DNA from: Vicinamibacteraceae bacterium
GTDB lineage: Bacteria > Acidobacteriota > Thermoanaerobaculia > Multivoradales > Multivoraceae
NCBI GenBank assembly: GCA_012270995.1
Contig: JAAXHG010000165.1
Span: forward strand, 35,043 to 99,042
Reading direction: 5' to 3'
DNA length: 64,000 nt
Below, piece after piece: positions 8,168 to 17,907 of the stretch. Each line of letters begins with the position of its first letter. The first letter of the stretch is position 1. The position numbers and the translations under genes were made by a program. The notes beneath the pieces were generated by a model, which saw only the letters and a program-made list of their open reading frames with translations, made no database searches and was not told the origin of the DNA.

Positions 8168-9300
8168 CGAGTTCGCGGCAGAGGGTCGGCGTGGCTGCGG
8201 CGGCGCTTGCCGTGCTCCTCGCGGCGCCGGCGGCGGGACAGGACGGGGTGGTGTTGGCCGAGTTCATCTTCAACGACGCGCCGCATCCCGAGTGCCACGC
8301 TTCGACGATCGCCGAGACGGCTTCCGACGCTCTGGTCGCCGCCTGGTTCGGCGGGACCGCCGAGCGGAACGCGGACGTCGGCATCTGGTTCAGTCGGCAG
8401 GGCCTCGACGGCTGGACGCCTCCCGTCGAAGTTGCCAACGGCGTTCAGCGCGACGGTAGCCGTTACCCGACCTGGAACCCGGTTCTCTACCAATCGCCCC
8501 GTGACGGCGCGCCCCTGCTCCTCTTCTTCAAGGTGGGGCCGAGCCCGCCGGAGTGGTGGGGGATGGTCATGGAGTCGGAGGACGACGGCCGCACCTGGAG
8601 CGAGCCCCGGCGGCTTCCGGATGGCATTCTCGGACCCATCAAGAACAAGCCGACTACCCTGCCCGACGGCAGTCTGCTTGCCGGCTCGAGCATCGAAGAC
8701 GCGCCCGAGCCCCCGGCCTGGCGGGCGCACTTCGAGCGTTCGCCCGATCTGGGCCGAACCTGGACGCGCACCGAGCGGCTGGCGGGCAGGACCGCGGGGG
8801 GCGACGACTTCTGGATCATCCAGCCGACGATCCTGACGCTCGGCGACGGCGAACTCCTGGCGTTGTTCCGATCCAAGCAGAGTCGCATAGCGGCGTCCCG
8901 TTCAGCGGACGAAGGCCGCACCTGGGGTCCGATCTTCGCTACCGGCCTGCTCAACCCCGACGCCGGGGTCGATGGCCTCACGCTGGCCGACGGCCTGCAC
9001 CTCCTCGTCTACAACCACAAGGTTCGGATCAATGGCGCCTGGGCCGGCTCGCGGTCACGCCTGAACGTGGCGCTCTCGGACGACGGCGACACCTGGGACG
9101 CGGCGCTGATGCTGGAGGACCAGGACGGAGAGTACTCCTACCCGGCGGTCATCCAGGGCCGTGACGGGATGGTCCACGTGACGTACACGCACCGGCGCAC
9201 CCGCATCCGGCACCTGGTCCTCAACCCGGCCGCGCTCACGCGGCACCCGATGTCCGGAGTCGAGTGGCCGGCGGAAGCGCCGGTCCTGCCTCCCGAGTGA
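8164..9300 (+). CDS. Exported sialidase / BNR-repeat neuraminidase-like protein
   Basis: A 378-residue predicted secreted six-bladed propeller hydrolase. A signal peptide covers about residues 1-25 (VAAAALAVLLAAPAAGQ). Asp-box motifs of the S-x-D-x-G-x-T-W type recur: SEDDGRTW, SPDLGRTW, SADEGRTW and SDDGDTW. The family usually cleaves terminal sialic acids or related sugars; some members act on other glycans. The GTG start overlaps the selenoprotein stop by 4 bases. The downstream symporter start overlaps this stop as GTGA, so released sugar may be imported by that transporter (inference). Confidence 0.85.
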   Translation: MTSSRQRVGVAAAALAVLLAAPAAGQDGVVLAEFIFNDAPHPECHASTIAETASDALVAAWFGGTAERNADVGIWFSRQGLDGWTPPVEVANGVQRDGSRYPTWNPVLYQSPRDGAPLLLFFKVGPSPPEWWGMVMESEDDGRTWSEPRRLPDGILGPIKNKPTTLPDGSLLAGSSIEDAPEPPAWRAHFERSPDLGRTWTRTERLAGRTAGGDDFWIIQPTILTLGDGELLALFRSKQSRIAASRSADEGRTWGPIFATGLLNPDAGVDGLTLADGLHLLVYNHKVRINGAWAGSRSRLNVALSDDGDTWDAALMLEDQDGEYSYPAVIQGRDGMVHVTYTHRRTRIRHLVLNPAALTRHPMSGVEWPAEAPVLPPE

Positions 9301-10781
9301 CCGCAGGCGCCGATCTCGTCGTCTTCGTCGCCTACCTTGTCGGCGTCGTCGCGCTAGGAATCTCGCTCGCCAAACGGAGCGGAACGGCGCGCGGCTTCAT
9401 GGTCGCGGGCGGAGCGCTGCCCGGCTGGGCGGTTGGCATGTCGATGTTCGGCACGTTCCTTTCCTCCAACACGTTCATCGGGGTCCCCGGGCAGGCGTAC
9501 GGCGGCAACTGGAACGCGTTCGTCTTCTCGCTGTCCCTGCCGGTGGCGGCGTTCCTTGCGGCGCGATGGTGGATCCCGTTCTACCGGCGTGGCGGCGCGG
9601 TGTCGGCCTACGACCACCTGGAGGGCCGTTTCGGCCGCTGGGCGCGGACCTACGCCGTGGCCTGCTACCTGCTGACCCAGTTCGCGCGGGTCGGGTCCAT
9701 CCTCTTCGGGGTGGCGCTGGCGATGAACGCCCTGACCGGCTGGCCGGTGGCCTGGATCATCCTGTGCACGGGCGTCATCGTCACGATCTACACGCTCGTC
9801 GGCGGCATCGAAGCGGTCATCTGGACCGACGTGATCCAGAGCGTTGTCTTGACCCTCGGTGCTCTGATCGTTGTCGGCCTTCTGCTCCTCGATGCGCCGG
9901 GGGGCCCCCGCGGACTGCTCGAGACGGCGCACGCAGCGGAGAAGTTCTCCCTCGGCAGCTTCGCCTTCGACTTCACGACCTCGACGTTCTGGGTCGTGTT
10001 GATCTACGGGCTGTTCATCAACTTCAACAACTTCGGCATCGACCAGAGCTACGTCCAGCGCTACCACGTGGCGAACAGCGACCGAGCGGCACAGCAATCC
10101 GTGTGGTTGGCGGCCGGCCTCTACCTGCCGGTCTCGGCCGTCTTCTTCTTCATCGGTACCGGGCTGTTCGTCGTTCTCCAGGGCCAGCCCGAGGCAGCCG
10201 GTCTCGCCGCTGATCAGGCGTTTCCGCACTACATCTCGACCCGGCTGCCGTCCGGCGCCGCGGGCCTGCTCATCGCGGCACTGTTCGCGGCGGCGATGAG
10301 CAGCATCGACACCTCGTTCAACAGCTCGGCCACGGTGTTCCTGTCGGACATCTACCGGACGTACATCCGGCCCGAGCGCGGTCCGGACGGCGGCGAGGCG
10401 GAGGACCTGAGGGTGCTGCGGCGGTCCACGGTCGTCATCGGCGTTCTTGGCACCGGCGCGGCGCTACTGATGATCGGCGCCGAAAGCCTGCTGGATGTCT
10501 GGTGGACAGTGTCGGGCATCTTCGCCGGAGGACTGCTGGGGCTCTTCGCGCTCGACCGGCTGGCGTCGCGGGCCGGGCGAGCCGCGGCTCAGGTTGGGGT
10601 GGCGGTGGGCGTGCTGGTCATTGTCTGGATGACCGTTTCACCACGCCTCGAAGGGGGGCTGGTCGTGCTGCGGATCCCGCTCCACAGCTACATGATCACG
10701 GTCATCGGTACCTTGACGATCTTCGCTGTCGGCCTGCTCGTGTCGCGGTCGCATCGGACGAACGGCGCTGCGATAGGGTGA
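9297..10781 (+). CDS. Sodium:solute symporter (SSS family)
   Basis: A 494-residue inner-membrane Na+ symporter with about 13 TM helices. SSS features include the MVAGGALPGWAVGMSMFGT segment in TM2, the long IYTLVGGIEAVIWTDVIQ stretch, and the AAMSSIDTSFNSSATV motif near the second Na+ site. The GTG at 9297 is chosen because it overlaps the sialidase stop and starts the protein at TAGADLVVFVAYLVGV; an ATG at 9264 would read back into the sialidase gene. Its place after the sialidase suggests uptake of a released sugar acid. Confidence 0.88.
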   Translation: MTAGADLVVFVAYLVGVVALGISLAKRSGTARGFMVAGGALPGWAVGMSMFGTFLSSNTFIGVPGQAYGGNWNAFVFSLSLPVAAFLAARWWIPFYRRGGAVSAYDHLEGRFGRWARTYAVACYLLTQFARVGSILFGVALAMNALTGWPVAWIILCTGVIVTIYTLVGGIEAVIWTDVIQSVVLTLGALIVVGLLLLDAPGGPRGLLETAHAAEKFSLGSFAFDFTTSTFWVVLIYGLFINFNNFGIDQSYVQRYHVANSDRAAQQSVWLAAGLYLPVSAVFFFIGTGLFVVLQGQPEAAGLAADQAFPHYISTRLPSGAAGLLIAALFAAAMSSIDTSFNSSATVFLSDIYRTYIRPERGPDGGEAEDLRVLRRSTVVIGVLGTGAALLMIGAESLLDVWWTVSGIFAGGLLGLFALDRLASRAGRAAAQVGVAVGVLVIVWMTVSPRLEGGLVVLRIPLHSYMITVIGTLTIFAVGLLVSRSHRTNGAAIG

Positions 10782-10790
10782 GTTCGTCCA

Positions 10791-11342
10791 ATGCCTGTGC
10801 GAGACCTACCGTCAGCGAGGCCTCCCCACCGTCCACGCCGGCGTGGCGCGATCCCGCTGGTTGCTTCGCTGCTCGTTCTCCTGCTCGGAGGTTGCGACAA
10901 CCGGGGCGACCTGTTGGGCGTTGAGTTGGTCGTCTTCTCGGTCGGCGAATGGTCGGGCACCGGCGATCAGGGCGAGGTGTTGCGTTTCCTTCTCGAGCGT
11001 GACGACGACGAGGCGGTCCTGACTGCGTTCCTCGTCGAACTGCCGGGGCTCGCCGATCTGCTGGAGGGTGAGTCGGAGGCGTGCGGCGCGGTCGTCGCCG
11101 CATTCAGCCGGTTCGGGAACGGGGACGTCCGTGTGCCGGTCCGCAACGCCGGTTTCAGTTTCCGCACGCCTGACGACTTCCGGGTCGACAACGACGGCTA
11201 CATCAGGGCGCGGGTCGTTGGCCGCTTCGAGGCGCCGGACAGCGCGGTTGTCGATGCCGAGGTTGAAATCGACGTGACCCGGCAGATCCCGTGCCGCGGC
11301 GAGTTCATGCTCAGTTGGCAGATGGAGCCGGTAGGCTCCTGA
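10791..11342 (+). CDS. Hypothetical lipoprotein
   Basis: A 183-residue protein of no recognised family. A basic N-terminus is followed by a hydrophobic stretch and a lipobox (LVLLLGGC, Cys about 35), so it should be lipid-anchored. The mature part is acidic, about 145 residues, with two cysteines (EACGAV and IPCRGEF) that could pair. It lies 9 bases after the symporter stop and about 36 bases before the acyl-CoA synthetase gene. Confidence 0.6.
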   Translation: MPVRDLPSARPPHRPRRRGAIPLVASLLVLLLGGCDNRGDLLGVELVVFSVGEWSGTGDQGEVLRFLLERDDDEAVLTAFLVELPGLADLLEGESEACGAVVAAFSRFGNGDVRVPVRNAGFSFRTPDDFRVDNDGYIRARVVGRFEAPDSAVVDAEVEIDVTRQIPCRGEFMLSWQMEPVGS

Positions 11343-11378
11343 GTCGCGGGCGAAGCGATTCCGGAGCAGGCCGCGTCG

Positions 11379-12950
11379 ATGTATCCCGGCAGGTACGCGC
11401 GCGAGACCCCCGACAAGCCGGCGGTCATCATGGCCGGAACCGACGAGACGGTCACCTACCTCGAACTCGACCGGCGGTCGAACCGGCTGGCGCGGCTCTG
11501 GTACGCGCAGGGATTGCGGCCGGGCGATCACGTGGCGATCTTCATGGAGAACCACCCGCGGTACTTCGACGTCTACTGGGCGGCGATTCGCTCGGGCCTC
11601 TACCTGACGACGGTGAATCGCTACCTGACCGCCGAGGAGGCGGCGTACATCGTCAAGAACTGCGGCGCGCGGAGCATCGTGGGATCGGCAAAGCTCGCCG
11701 AAGCATGTGCCGAACTGACGGACTTGATCCCGAACTGTCCGAGCCGGCTGATCGTCGACGACGACGGAATGGGAACCCCGCCGGGCTGGGACGACTATGG
11801 CGAGGCGACGGCCGCGTTCCCGACCGAGCCGCTCGCCGATCAACCGCGCGGCAGCACGATGCTCTACAGCTCCGGCACGACCGGCAGGCCGAAGGGCGTC
11901 CTGCGTCCGCTCACCGGCCTGTCGGTTGAGGAGATGCCGGACCAGCGGTTCGAGGTGCTGACGACCATCTACGGCATCGACTCCGACTCGATCTACCTGT
12001 CGCCCGCGCCCCTGTACCACGCGGCGCCGCTCGGCTTCACGGCCGGTACGCAGACACTCGGCGGCACGGTGGTCGTCATGGAGCGGTTCGACGCGGAACT
12101 CTCGCTCAAGGCGATCGAGGACTTTGGGATCACCGTGAGCCAGTGGGTGCCGACGATGTTCAGCCGCATGCTCAAGCTCCCCGAGGAGGCGCGAACCTGC
12201 TACGACCTGTCGAGCCACAAGCGGGCGATCCACGCCGCCGCTCCCTGTCCCGTCGACGTCAAGCGACGGATGATCGAGTGGTGGGGGCCGATCATCCTGG
12301 AGTACTACGCCGGCTCCGAGGGCAACGGCATGTGCGCGGTCGAGACGGACGAGTGGCTCAGAAAGCCGGGCACGGTCGGCCAGTGCCTGACCGCGACCGT
12401 CCACATCTGCGACGACGACGGCGAGGAATTGCCGGCGGGCGAGCCGGGGACGATCTTCTTCGAACCGCCCGAGGACGCGGACCTGTTCGAGTACCACGGC
12501 GACCCGGAGAAGACGCTTGGCTCGCGGCACCCGCGCCATCCCCGCTGGAGCACGCTGGGCGATGTCGGCTATCTGGATGAGGACGGCTACGTCTTCCTGA
12601 CCGATCGCAAGGCGTTCATGATCATCTCGGGCGGCGTCAACATCTATCCGCAGGAGATCGAAGACGCTCTCATCCTCCATTCGAAGGTGGCCGATGTGGC
12701 CGTGATCGGCGTGCCGAACGAGGACCTGGGCGAAGAGGTCAAGGCGGTTGTCCAGTTGATGCCCGGGTTCGAGGAGAGCCCGGACGTTGCCGAGGAACTC
12801 CTCGCCTACGCCCGAGAGCGCGTCGCCCATTACAAGGCGCCGAAGTCGATCGACTTCGAGGAGCAGCTCCCGCGGCTTCCCACCGGGAAGCTCTACAAGC
12901 GCCTGCTGCGCGACCGCTACTGGACGGGCCGTACGTCGCGGATCGTCTGA
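11379..12950 (+). CDS. Acyl-CoA synthetase (AMP-forming, ANL family)
   Basis: A 523-residue enzyme activating a carboxylic acid to its CoA ester via an acyl-adenylate. The P-loop-like A3 motif is LYSSGTTGRPKG, the A5 region is EYYAGSEGNG, the A7/A8 hinge is GDVGYLDEDGYVFLTDR, and the A10 catalytic lysine lies in LPTGKLYKR. The organisation resembles FadD4-like or cyclohexanecarboxylate-type synthetases; the substrate is not predictable. No other beta-oxidation gene is adjacent, though a hydroxyacyl-CoA-type SDR lies at 26.8 kb. Confidence 0.9.
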   Translation: MYPGRYARETPDKPAVIMAGTDETVTYLELDRRSNRLARLWYAQGLRPGDHVAIFMENHPRYFDVYWAAIRSGLYLTTVNRYLTAEEAAYIVKNCGARSIVGSAKLAEACAELTDLIPNCPSRLIVDDDGMGTPPGWDDYGEATAAFPTEPLADQPRGSTMLYSSGTTGRPKGVLRPLTGLSVEEMPDQRFEVLTTIYGIDSDSIYLSPAPLYHAAPLGFTAGTQTLGGTVVVMERFDAELSLKAIEDFGITVSQWVPTMFSRMLKLPEEARTCYDLSSHKRAIHAAAPCPVDVKRRMIEWWGPIILEYYAGSEGNGMCAVETDEWLRKPGTVGQCLTATVHICDDDGEELPAGEPGTIFFEPPEDADLFEYHGDPEKTLGSRHPRHPRWSTLGDVGYLDEDGYVFLTDRKAFMIISGGVNIYPQEIEDALILHSKVADVAVIGVPNEDLGEEVKAVVQLMPGFEESPDVAEELLAYARERVAHYKAPKSIDFEEQLPRLPTGKLYKRLLRDRYWTGRTSRIV

Positions 12951-12968
12951 GCTCGGACCGGTAGAGCG

Positions 12969-13688
12969 GTGGCGCGTTCCAGGCTCGTACCCGTTGCCGA
13001 CGAACTGGCCGGCGCCGTCGACGGCCTGCGGTTCGGCCCGCCGGTTGCCCATGTGTACAACCCGCTGATCTACGCCCGCGCGTCGCACCACGCATACCTG
13101 GGTCTTGCGGGCGACGGCCCTGGGCGGGTGCTTCTCATCGGCATGAACCCGGGTCCGTGGGGCATGACCCAGACCGGCGTGCCGTTCGGCGAGGTGGCGT
13201 ACGTTCGGGACTGGCTGGGCATCGAAGGGCGGGTGGACCCACCCGACGAGCAGCACCCGAAGCGTCCGATCCTGGGCTTCGAATGTCCGCGGAGCGAGAT
13301 CAGCGGCCGGCGCGTCTGGGGCTGGGCAGAGCGTCGCTTCGGGACTCCTGGGGCGTACTTCGCCCGCTTCCTGATCTGGAACTACTGCCCGTTGGGGTTT
13401 CTTCTGGAGAGCGGCGCCAACCTGACCCCGGACCGCTTGCCGGCGCGGGAGAAGGCGCTCCTCTTCGAAGCCTGTGATCGCGCCTTGCGGCGGGCGGCCC
13501 GGGTGCTGGAGCCGCGGCTCGTGGTCGGTATCGGCGCCTTCGCCGAGGGGAGGGCGCGGCGGGCGCTCGCGGACGTCGGCGTGCCGGTCGGCAGGATGCT
13601 GCACCCGAGCCCGGCCAGCCCGGCGGCCAACCGGGGCTGGGAGGAGCAGGCGGAACAGGATCTGCGGGACCTGGGCGTGAAGTTGTAG
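12969..13688 (+). CDS. SMUG1-type uracil-DNA glycosylase
   Basis: A 239-residue base-excision-repair enzyme removing uracil, and probably hydroxymethyluracil, from DNA. The diagnostic motif 1 is GMNPGPWGMTQTGVPFGEV and motif 2 is MLHPSPASPAANRGW. These match the SMUG1 branch (family 3) rather than UNG or family 4/5, as there are no iron-sulfur cysteines. Length is normal. The start at 12969 (GTG) is 18 bases after the synthetase stop. It ends 23 bases before the convergent serine hydrolase gene. Confidence 0.88.
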   Translation: MARSRLVPVADELAGAVDGLRFGPPVAHVYNPLIYARASHHAYLGLAGDGPGRVLLIGMNPGPWGMTQTGVPFGEVAYVRDWLGIEGRVDPPDEQHPKRPILGFECPRSEISGRRVWGWAERRFGTPGAYFARFLIWNYCPLGFLLESGANLTPDRLPAREKALLFEACDRALRRAARVLEPRLVVGIGAFAEGRARRALADVGVPVGRMLHPSPASPAANRGWEEQAEQDLRDLGVKL

Positions 13689-13711
13689 GCAGCGCTCCGG
13701 AGCCGCCGCCG

Positions 13712-15010
13712 TCAGTCGGCGTCCCGGGGTTCCACCGTCGTGTCCGCGATCGCGAGGACGACCGCGTCGTGGATCGCCGGACGGAGCTTCCTGATCGCGA
13801 TGTTGTCCCGGGTCGGGTGCACACGGTTGGTCAGCAGGACGACGATCAGCTCCAGGTCGGGATCGATCCAGAGGGAAGTGCCGGTGAATCCGGTGTGGCC
13901 GAAGGAGCGTGCCGAGAAGTACGTGCCGGCAGAACTCGGGTGGGAGGGCGTGTCCCAGCCGAGCGCACGGCTGCTGCCGGCAACGAGCTCGGCGCGCCGG
14001 ATGAAGAGGGCGACCGTATCGGCACCCACGATCCGACGTCCGCCGTAGACGCCGCCGTTCAGCATCGCCTGGGCGAACGCGGCGACGTCGCGCGCGGTGC
14101 CGAAGAGGCCGGCGTGTGGCGCGATGCCGCCCAGGGCATGGGTGTTCTCGTCGTGGACTTCGCCATGCGGCAGTCGGCCGCGCCAGGAATCGAACTCGGT
14201 CGGAGCGATCCGTCCGCGCAGGGAATCCGCGGGCAGGTAGCCGGTGTCGGCCAGCCCCAGCGGATCGAGGATCTCCTCCTGGACCAGTTCGGCGAGGCCA
14301 TGACCGGATTCGCGCTCCAGGATCTCACCGAGCAGCAGCACTCCGAGGTCGGAGTAGATCGACCGTTGGCGGGATCCGACCTCGAGTTCGGTGGCGGCGA
14401 TGTGTTCCAGGTAGCGAGCGCGGGCCTCGTCGCGGTCGAGACCCTCCCCGAGCTCCCGGAACAGCTCGCTGCAGCAGGGCAGGCCGCTCGAATGGGCCAG
14501 GAGATCCCGCAGCGTTGCCCCGCCCACCGGCGACCCTTCGAGTTCCGGCAGGCGAGAGGCGACGGTGTCGTCGAGGTCGAGGGCGCCGGACTCGATCCGG
14601 CGCATCATCAGGGTCGTCGTCGCGATGACCTTCGTCAGCGAGGCCAGGTCGTAGATCGTCGAAAGGGCAACGGCGGGCGCGCCGTCTTCGTAGGTCAGGC
14701 GGCCGGCGGCCTGTTCGAGGACGACGCTGCCGCGACGCGCGACCAGCAGGACGCCACCCGGCGTGACTCCCTCCGCCGCGGCCTTCTCCAGCAGAGCGAC
14801 CGCCTGCTCGAGCCGCCCGGGGTCGAACCCGGCCGCGTCGGGCGGAGCGTTGCGAAGCACGGCGGCGGCCTGTGGCGGTTCGGCCGACATCGGTGGAGAT
14901 AGGGGCGCCATTGGTCGGGACGATTGACAGGCGGAAGTGGCCGCGAGCAGGAGAACAGTCGCCAGGAGCGGAGCCGGTCGTGCGGCGGCGAGTCCCCGCA
15001 CGGCTTCCAT
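13712..15010 (-). CDS. Serine hydrolase, class C beta-lactamase family lipoprotein
   Basis: A 432-residue exported serine hydrolase or esterase. The nucleophile motif is SLTK, the second motif is YSDL in place of YxN, and the third is GHTGFTG in place of KTG. The N-terminus AAARPAPLLATVLLLAATSAC is a lipoprotein signal. I chose the ATG at 15010, whose signal begins shortly after; an upstream ATG (15064) adds 18 residues. The family covers D-Ala-D-Ala peptidases, esterases and beta-lactamases; the substrate is unknown. Confidence 0.85.
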   Translation of the reverse strand: MEAVRGLAAARPAPLLATVLLLAATSACQSSRPMAPLSPPMSAEPPQAAAVLRNAPPDAAGFDPGRLEQAVALLEKAAAEGVTPGGVLLVARRGSVVLEQAAGRLTYEDGAPAVALSTIYDLASLTKVIATTTLMMRRIESGALDLDDTVASRLPELEGSPVGGATLRDLLAHSSGLPCCSELFRELGEGLDRDEARARYLEHIAATELEVGSRQRSIYSDLGVLLLGEILERESGHGLAELVQEEILDPLGLADTGYLPADSLRGRIAPTEFDSWRGRLPHGEVHDENTHALGGIAPHAGLFGTARDVAAFAQAMLNGGVYGGRRIVGADTVALFIRRAELVAGSSRALGWDTPSHPSSAGTYFSARSFGHTGFTGTSLWIDPDLELIVVLLTNRVHPTRDNIAIRKLRPAIHDAVVLAIADTTVEPRDAD

Positions 15011-15145
15011 GGCGGGCGAAGAAGGCAACGCGGCCAGAATAGGAGCTTGGACCGTCGAACGCAACGAAGGATCCCCGGTTCGAGGCGGTTGCTATCCTCA
15101 CGCCTTCGGTGGCGAAGAGAGAGCATGTTGGAGGAGGAGTCCGTA

Positions 15146-16192
15146 ATGAGAGGTTCTCTGGCGTGGATCGTGTTGGGTGTGACGCTGGCCGCCGGTTGTG
15201 GCTACGGCGGCGCCAGTGAGGAAGAGGAGCCGATGGCGGAGGAGGCGACGGAAGCGATGGAGAGCGACGGCACGGTGCTGCGCAGCGACCCGGCAATGGA
15301 CGACCTGGTACCGGTCGGCGCCGTGGTCGAGAAGGTGGCCGACGGCTTCACGTTCACCGAGGGCCCGGTGTGGGTTCCCGGTGACCCCGACCGTCTCTAC
15401 TTCAGCGACATTCCGGAGAACAAGGTCTACCGCTGGTCCGAAGGTGAGGGCGCGGTCGTCTTCCTCGATCCGGTCCTGTCGGACGACGCCGGCACCGGCG
15501 GCATCGGCGGATCGAACGGACTGGCGCTTCACCCGGACGGTCGGCTCGTTCTCTGCGAGCACGGCAACCGCTTGGTGTCCGCGATGGCGCTGGACGGCGA
15601 GCGGGCGACCCTGGCCGACAGCTATGACGGCAAGCGGCTCAACAGCCCGAACGACATCGTTTACCACTCGAGCGGGGCGGCGTTTTTCACCGACCCGCCC
15701 TATGGTCTTCCGAACCAGTCCGAGAACAAGGAGCAGGACCACAACGGGATCTACCGGCTGGACCCGGACGGGACGGTGACCCTGCTCGAGACCGGTCAGA
15801 CCCGACCCAACGGCCTCGGGCTGTCCCCGGACGAGAAGACGCTCTACGTGGCGAACTCCGACGCGGCGCCCAACCGGTACTGGAAGAAGTACGCGGTGAA
15901 CGACGACCTCACGCTGGGCGAGGGCGAGATGTTCTTCGACGCCAGCGGCATGGAGGCGCCGGGCGCGCCGGACGGTCTGGCCGTCGACACAGAGGGCAAC
16001 GTCTTCGCGACCGGGCCGGGCGGCGTGATGGTCATAGCACCCGACGGCCGTCACCTGGGCACGATCGCGCCGGCCGAGCTGCCGGCCAACACCGCCTTCG
16101 GCGGCGACGGCAGCACGCTCTACATGACGGCGCGCTCCGGGCTCTACCGCGTCGCCACGAGCACCCGGGGTCTCGTGTACCGGGGCGAGTGA
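15146..16192 (+). CDS. SMP-30/gluconolactonase-like lipoprotein
   Basis: A 348-residue six-bladed propeller lactonase or esterase, metal dependent. Conserved metal-site residues fit the family: Glu in FTEGPVW, Asn in LNSPNDIV, and Asp in GAPDGLAVD. The N-terminus MRGSLAWIVLGVTLAAGC is a lipoprotein signal followed by an acidic linker of about 35 residues. A purine-rich GGAGGAGG about 9 bases before the ATG at 15146 is a strong ribosome binding site and sets the start. It probably hydrolyses a sugar lactone outside the cytoplasm. Confidence 0.85.
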   Translation: MRGSLAWIVLGVTLAAGCGYGGASEEEEPMAEEATEAMESDGTVLRSDPAMDDLVPVGAVVEKVADGFTFTEGPVWVPGDPDRLYFSDIPENKVYRWSEGEGAVVFLDPVLSDDAGTGGIGGSNGLALHPDGRLVLCEHGNRLVSAMALDGERATLADSYDGKRLNSPNDIVYHSSGAAFFTDPPYGLPNQSENKEQDHNGIYRLDPDGTVTLLETGQTRPNGLGLSPDEKTLYVANSDAAPNRYWKKYAVNDDLTLGEGEMFFDASGMEAPGAPDGLAVDTEGNVFATGPGGVMVIAPDGRHLGTIAPAELPANTAFGGDGSTLYMTARSGLYRVATSTRGLVYRGE

Positions 16193-16209
16193 TTCACTCG
16201 TAGGCCGGG

Positions 16210-17907
16210 ATGGGCCTTGGCGGCAGCTTCGGCCTTGCCGACTGGCTGATTCTGCTGGCGCTGTTCGCCGCCATCACGGTGATGGCGCGCTCGCTGTCGC
16301 GGCGGCAGAAGACGGAGCGCGACTACTTCGGTGGCGCCCGGAACCTCCCCTGGTACGCGGTGGCCGCGTCCCTGGTCGCGACCGAGATCAGCGCGGTCAC
16401 CTACATCAGCCTGCCTTCGATCGTCCATCGGCCGGGGGGCGACCTGACCTACCTGCAGATCGGTTTGTTCGGCTACTTGGCCGCCCGGCTGCTGGTGGCG
16501 TGGCTGCTCGTTCCCGCCTACTACCGCTACGACGTGATGAGTCCTTACGACCTGATCGAGCGGCGGCTTGGCGCCGCGGGGGCCTCCGTGCGACGGACGG
16601 CGACCGGCATGTTCTGGCTGGGAGGCGTTCTTGCCCAGTCCGCCCGGGTCTATCTGTCCGCGGTCGTCCTGGGCGTTCTGCTCCACCGGGAACTGGGATG
16701 GCTGGAACGGACGACGGGCGTACCGCCCCATGTGGCGGCGGTGGCGGCGGTGGTCGTCATCGCCGTGGTCTGGACCTGGCTCGGCGGCATTGCCGCAGTG
16801 GTCTGGACCGACGTCGTCCTCTTCCTGCTGTTCGTGGTCGGCGTCGCGGTCAGCCTGGGCGTCGTGGCGTGGGAACTCGAGGCGGGCATGGCGCCTGCGC
16901 TCGCCGAAGCGTGGAGCGAGGGGAAGTTCACCTTGTTCGACCTGTCCGCGTCCCTTACCGCGCCCTACACGCTCTGGGCCGCGCTGATCGGCGCGACGGT
17001 CGGCGGCGTGGCCGCCTTCGGCACGGACCAGTTGATGGCGCAACGCCTCTTCTGCTGCCGCAGCGCGCGGGACGCTCAACTGGCGGTGTCCGCCAGCGGC
17101 GTCTCCGTGCTCGTCTCCCTCTCGTTCGCGTTCGTCGGGATCGGTTTGTGGGCCTACTACGAACAGGCGCCGCTGACAGGCGTGGCGGCCGAGATCGTGG
17201 CCGAGCAGCCCGACCGGATCTTCGCCGTCTTCGCGGTCGAGGCGGTGGCCGTCGGCCTGAAGGCGCTGGTCGTCGCCGGCGCGCTGGCGGCGGCGGTTTC
17301 CAGCCTCGACTCGATCCTCGCGGCGCTCGCGCAGACGACGTCCGCGCTCCTGCGCTCCCGCGCGCGTCCCGGCGATGGCGTGCGCCTGCCGCGGCTGCTC
17401 GTGCTCGGCTGGGGTCTCGTGCTCGGACTGACCTCGCTCGCGATGGACACGGTGGCGGCCCGCTATGACGCGCTGCTCGATCTCGCCCTGGCGATGGCCG
17501 GGTACACGGGGGGCGCTCTGCTGGCGGCTGTGGCTCTGGCTCTGGCGCCGTTCGGCCGCGACGGCAGGGGCTTTCTCTGGTCCGGGCCGCTCTCGGCGCT
17601 CGCCGTCTTCGCCGCGGTCTGGCATCAGCCGGCTGCGGGCTGGATCTGCCTGCTCGGCGTCGCCGTGCTGCTTGTCGCCTGGCTGCGCATGGACGGCCGC
17701 GGCCGCCTGGTCGCCAGCCTCTTCCTTGCCATCGGTGCCGGCGGTGTGCTGGCCCTGTGGCGCTGGGCCCAGGGCTCGGGCGGCGAGATCCTGGCCTGGC
17801 CGTGGTACGTGCCGCTGGGCGCTCTGGTGGCGTGGGTGTGGGGGCTGGGCTTGAGTGCTAGCGTCGAACGGTGGCCGACCCGGACGGAGCGACTCGTCGC
17901 GACCTGA
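16210..17907 (+). CDS. Sodium:solute symporter (SSS family)
   Basis: A 565-residue symporter with about 14 predicted TM helices. It shows DYFGGARNLPWYAVAASLVATEISAVTYIS, a hallmark of the sialic-acid/glucose branch, then TWLGGIAAVVWTDVVLF and AAAVSSLDSILAALAQ around the Na+ site. The start is 17 bases after the lactonase stop, so the two are probably one operon. The C-terminal 37 bases overlap the start of the following amidase gene in another frame. Confidence 0.87.
   Translation: MGLGGSFGLADWLILLALFAAITVMARSLSRRQKTERDYFGGARNLPWYAVAASLVATEISAVTYISLPSIVHRPGGDLTYLQIGLFGYLAARLLVAWLLVPAYYRYDVMSPYDLIERRLGAAGASVRRTATGMFWLGGVLAQSARVYLSAVVLGVLLHRELGWLERTTGVPPHVAAVAAVVVIAVVWTWLGGIAAVVWTDVVLFLLFVVGVAVSLGVVAWELEAGMAPALAEAWSEGKFTLFDLSASLTAPYTLWAALIGATVGGVAAFGTDQLMAQRLFCCRSARDAQLAVSASGVSVLVSLSFAFVGIGLWAYYEQAPLTGVAAEIVAEQPDRIFAVFAVEAVAVGLKALVVAGALAAAVSSLDSILAALAQTTSALLRSRARPGDGVRLPRLLVLGWGLVLGLTSLAMDTVAARYDALLDLALAMAGYTGGALLAAVALALAPFGRDGRGFLWSGPLSALAVFAAVWHQPAAGWICLLGVAVLLVAWLRMDGRGRLVASLFLAIGAGGVLALWRWAQGSGGEILAWPWYVPLGALVAWVWGLGLSASVERWPTRTERLVAT

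Noticed and set aside
10812..13604. A 930-codon minus-strand frame
   Set aside because: It overlaps clear acyl-CoA synthetase and SMUG1 genes on the other strand and shows no motif.
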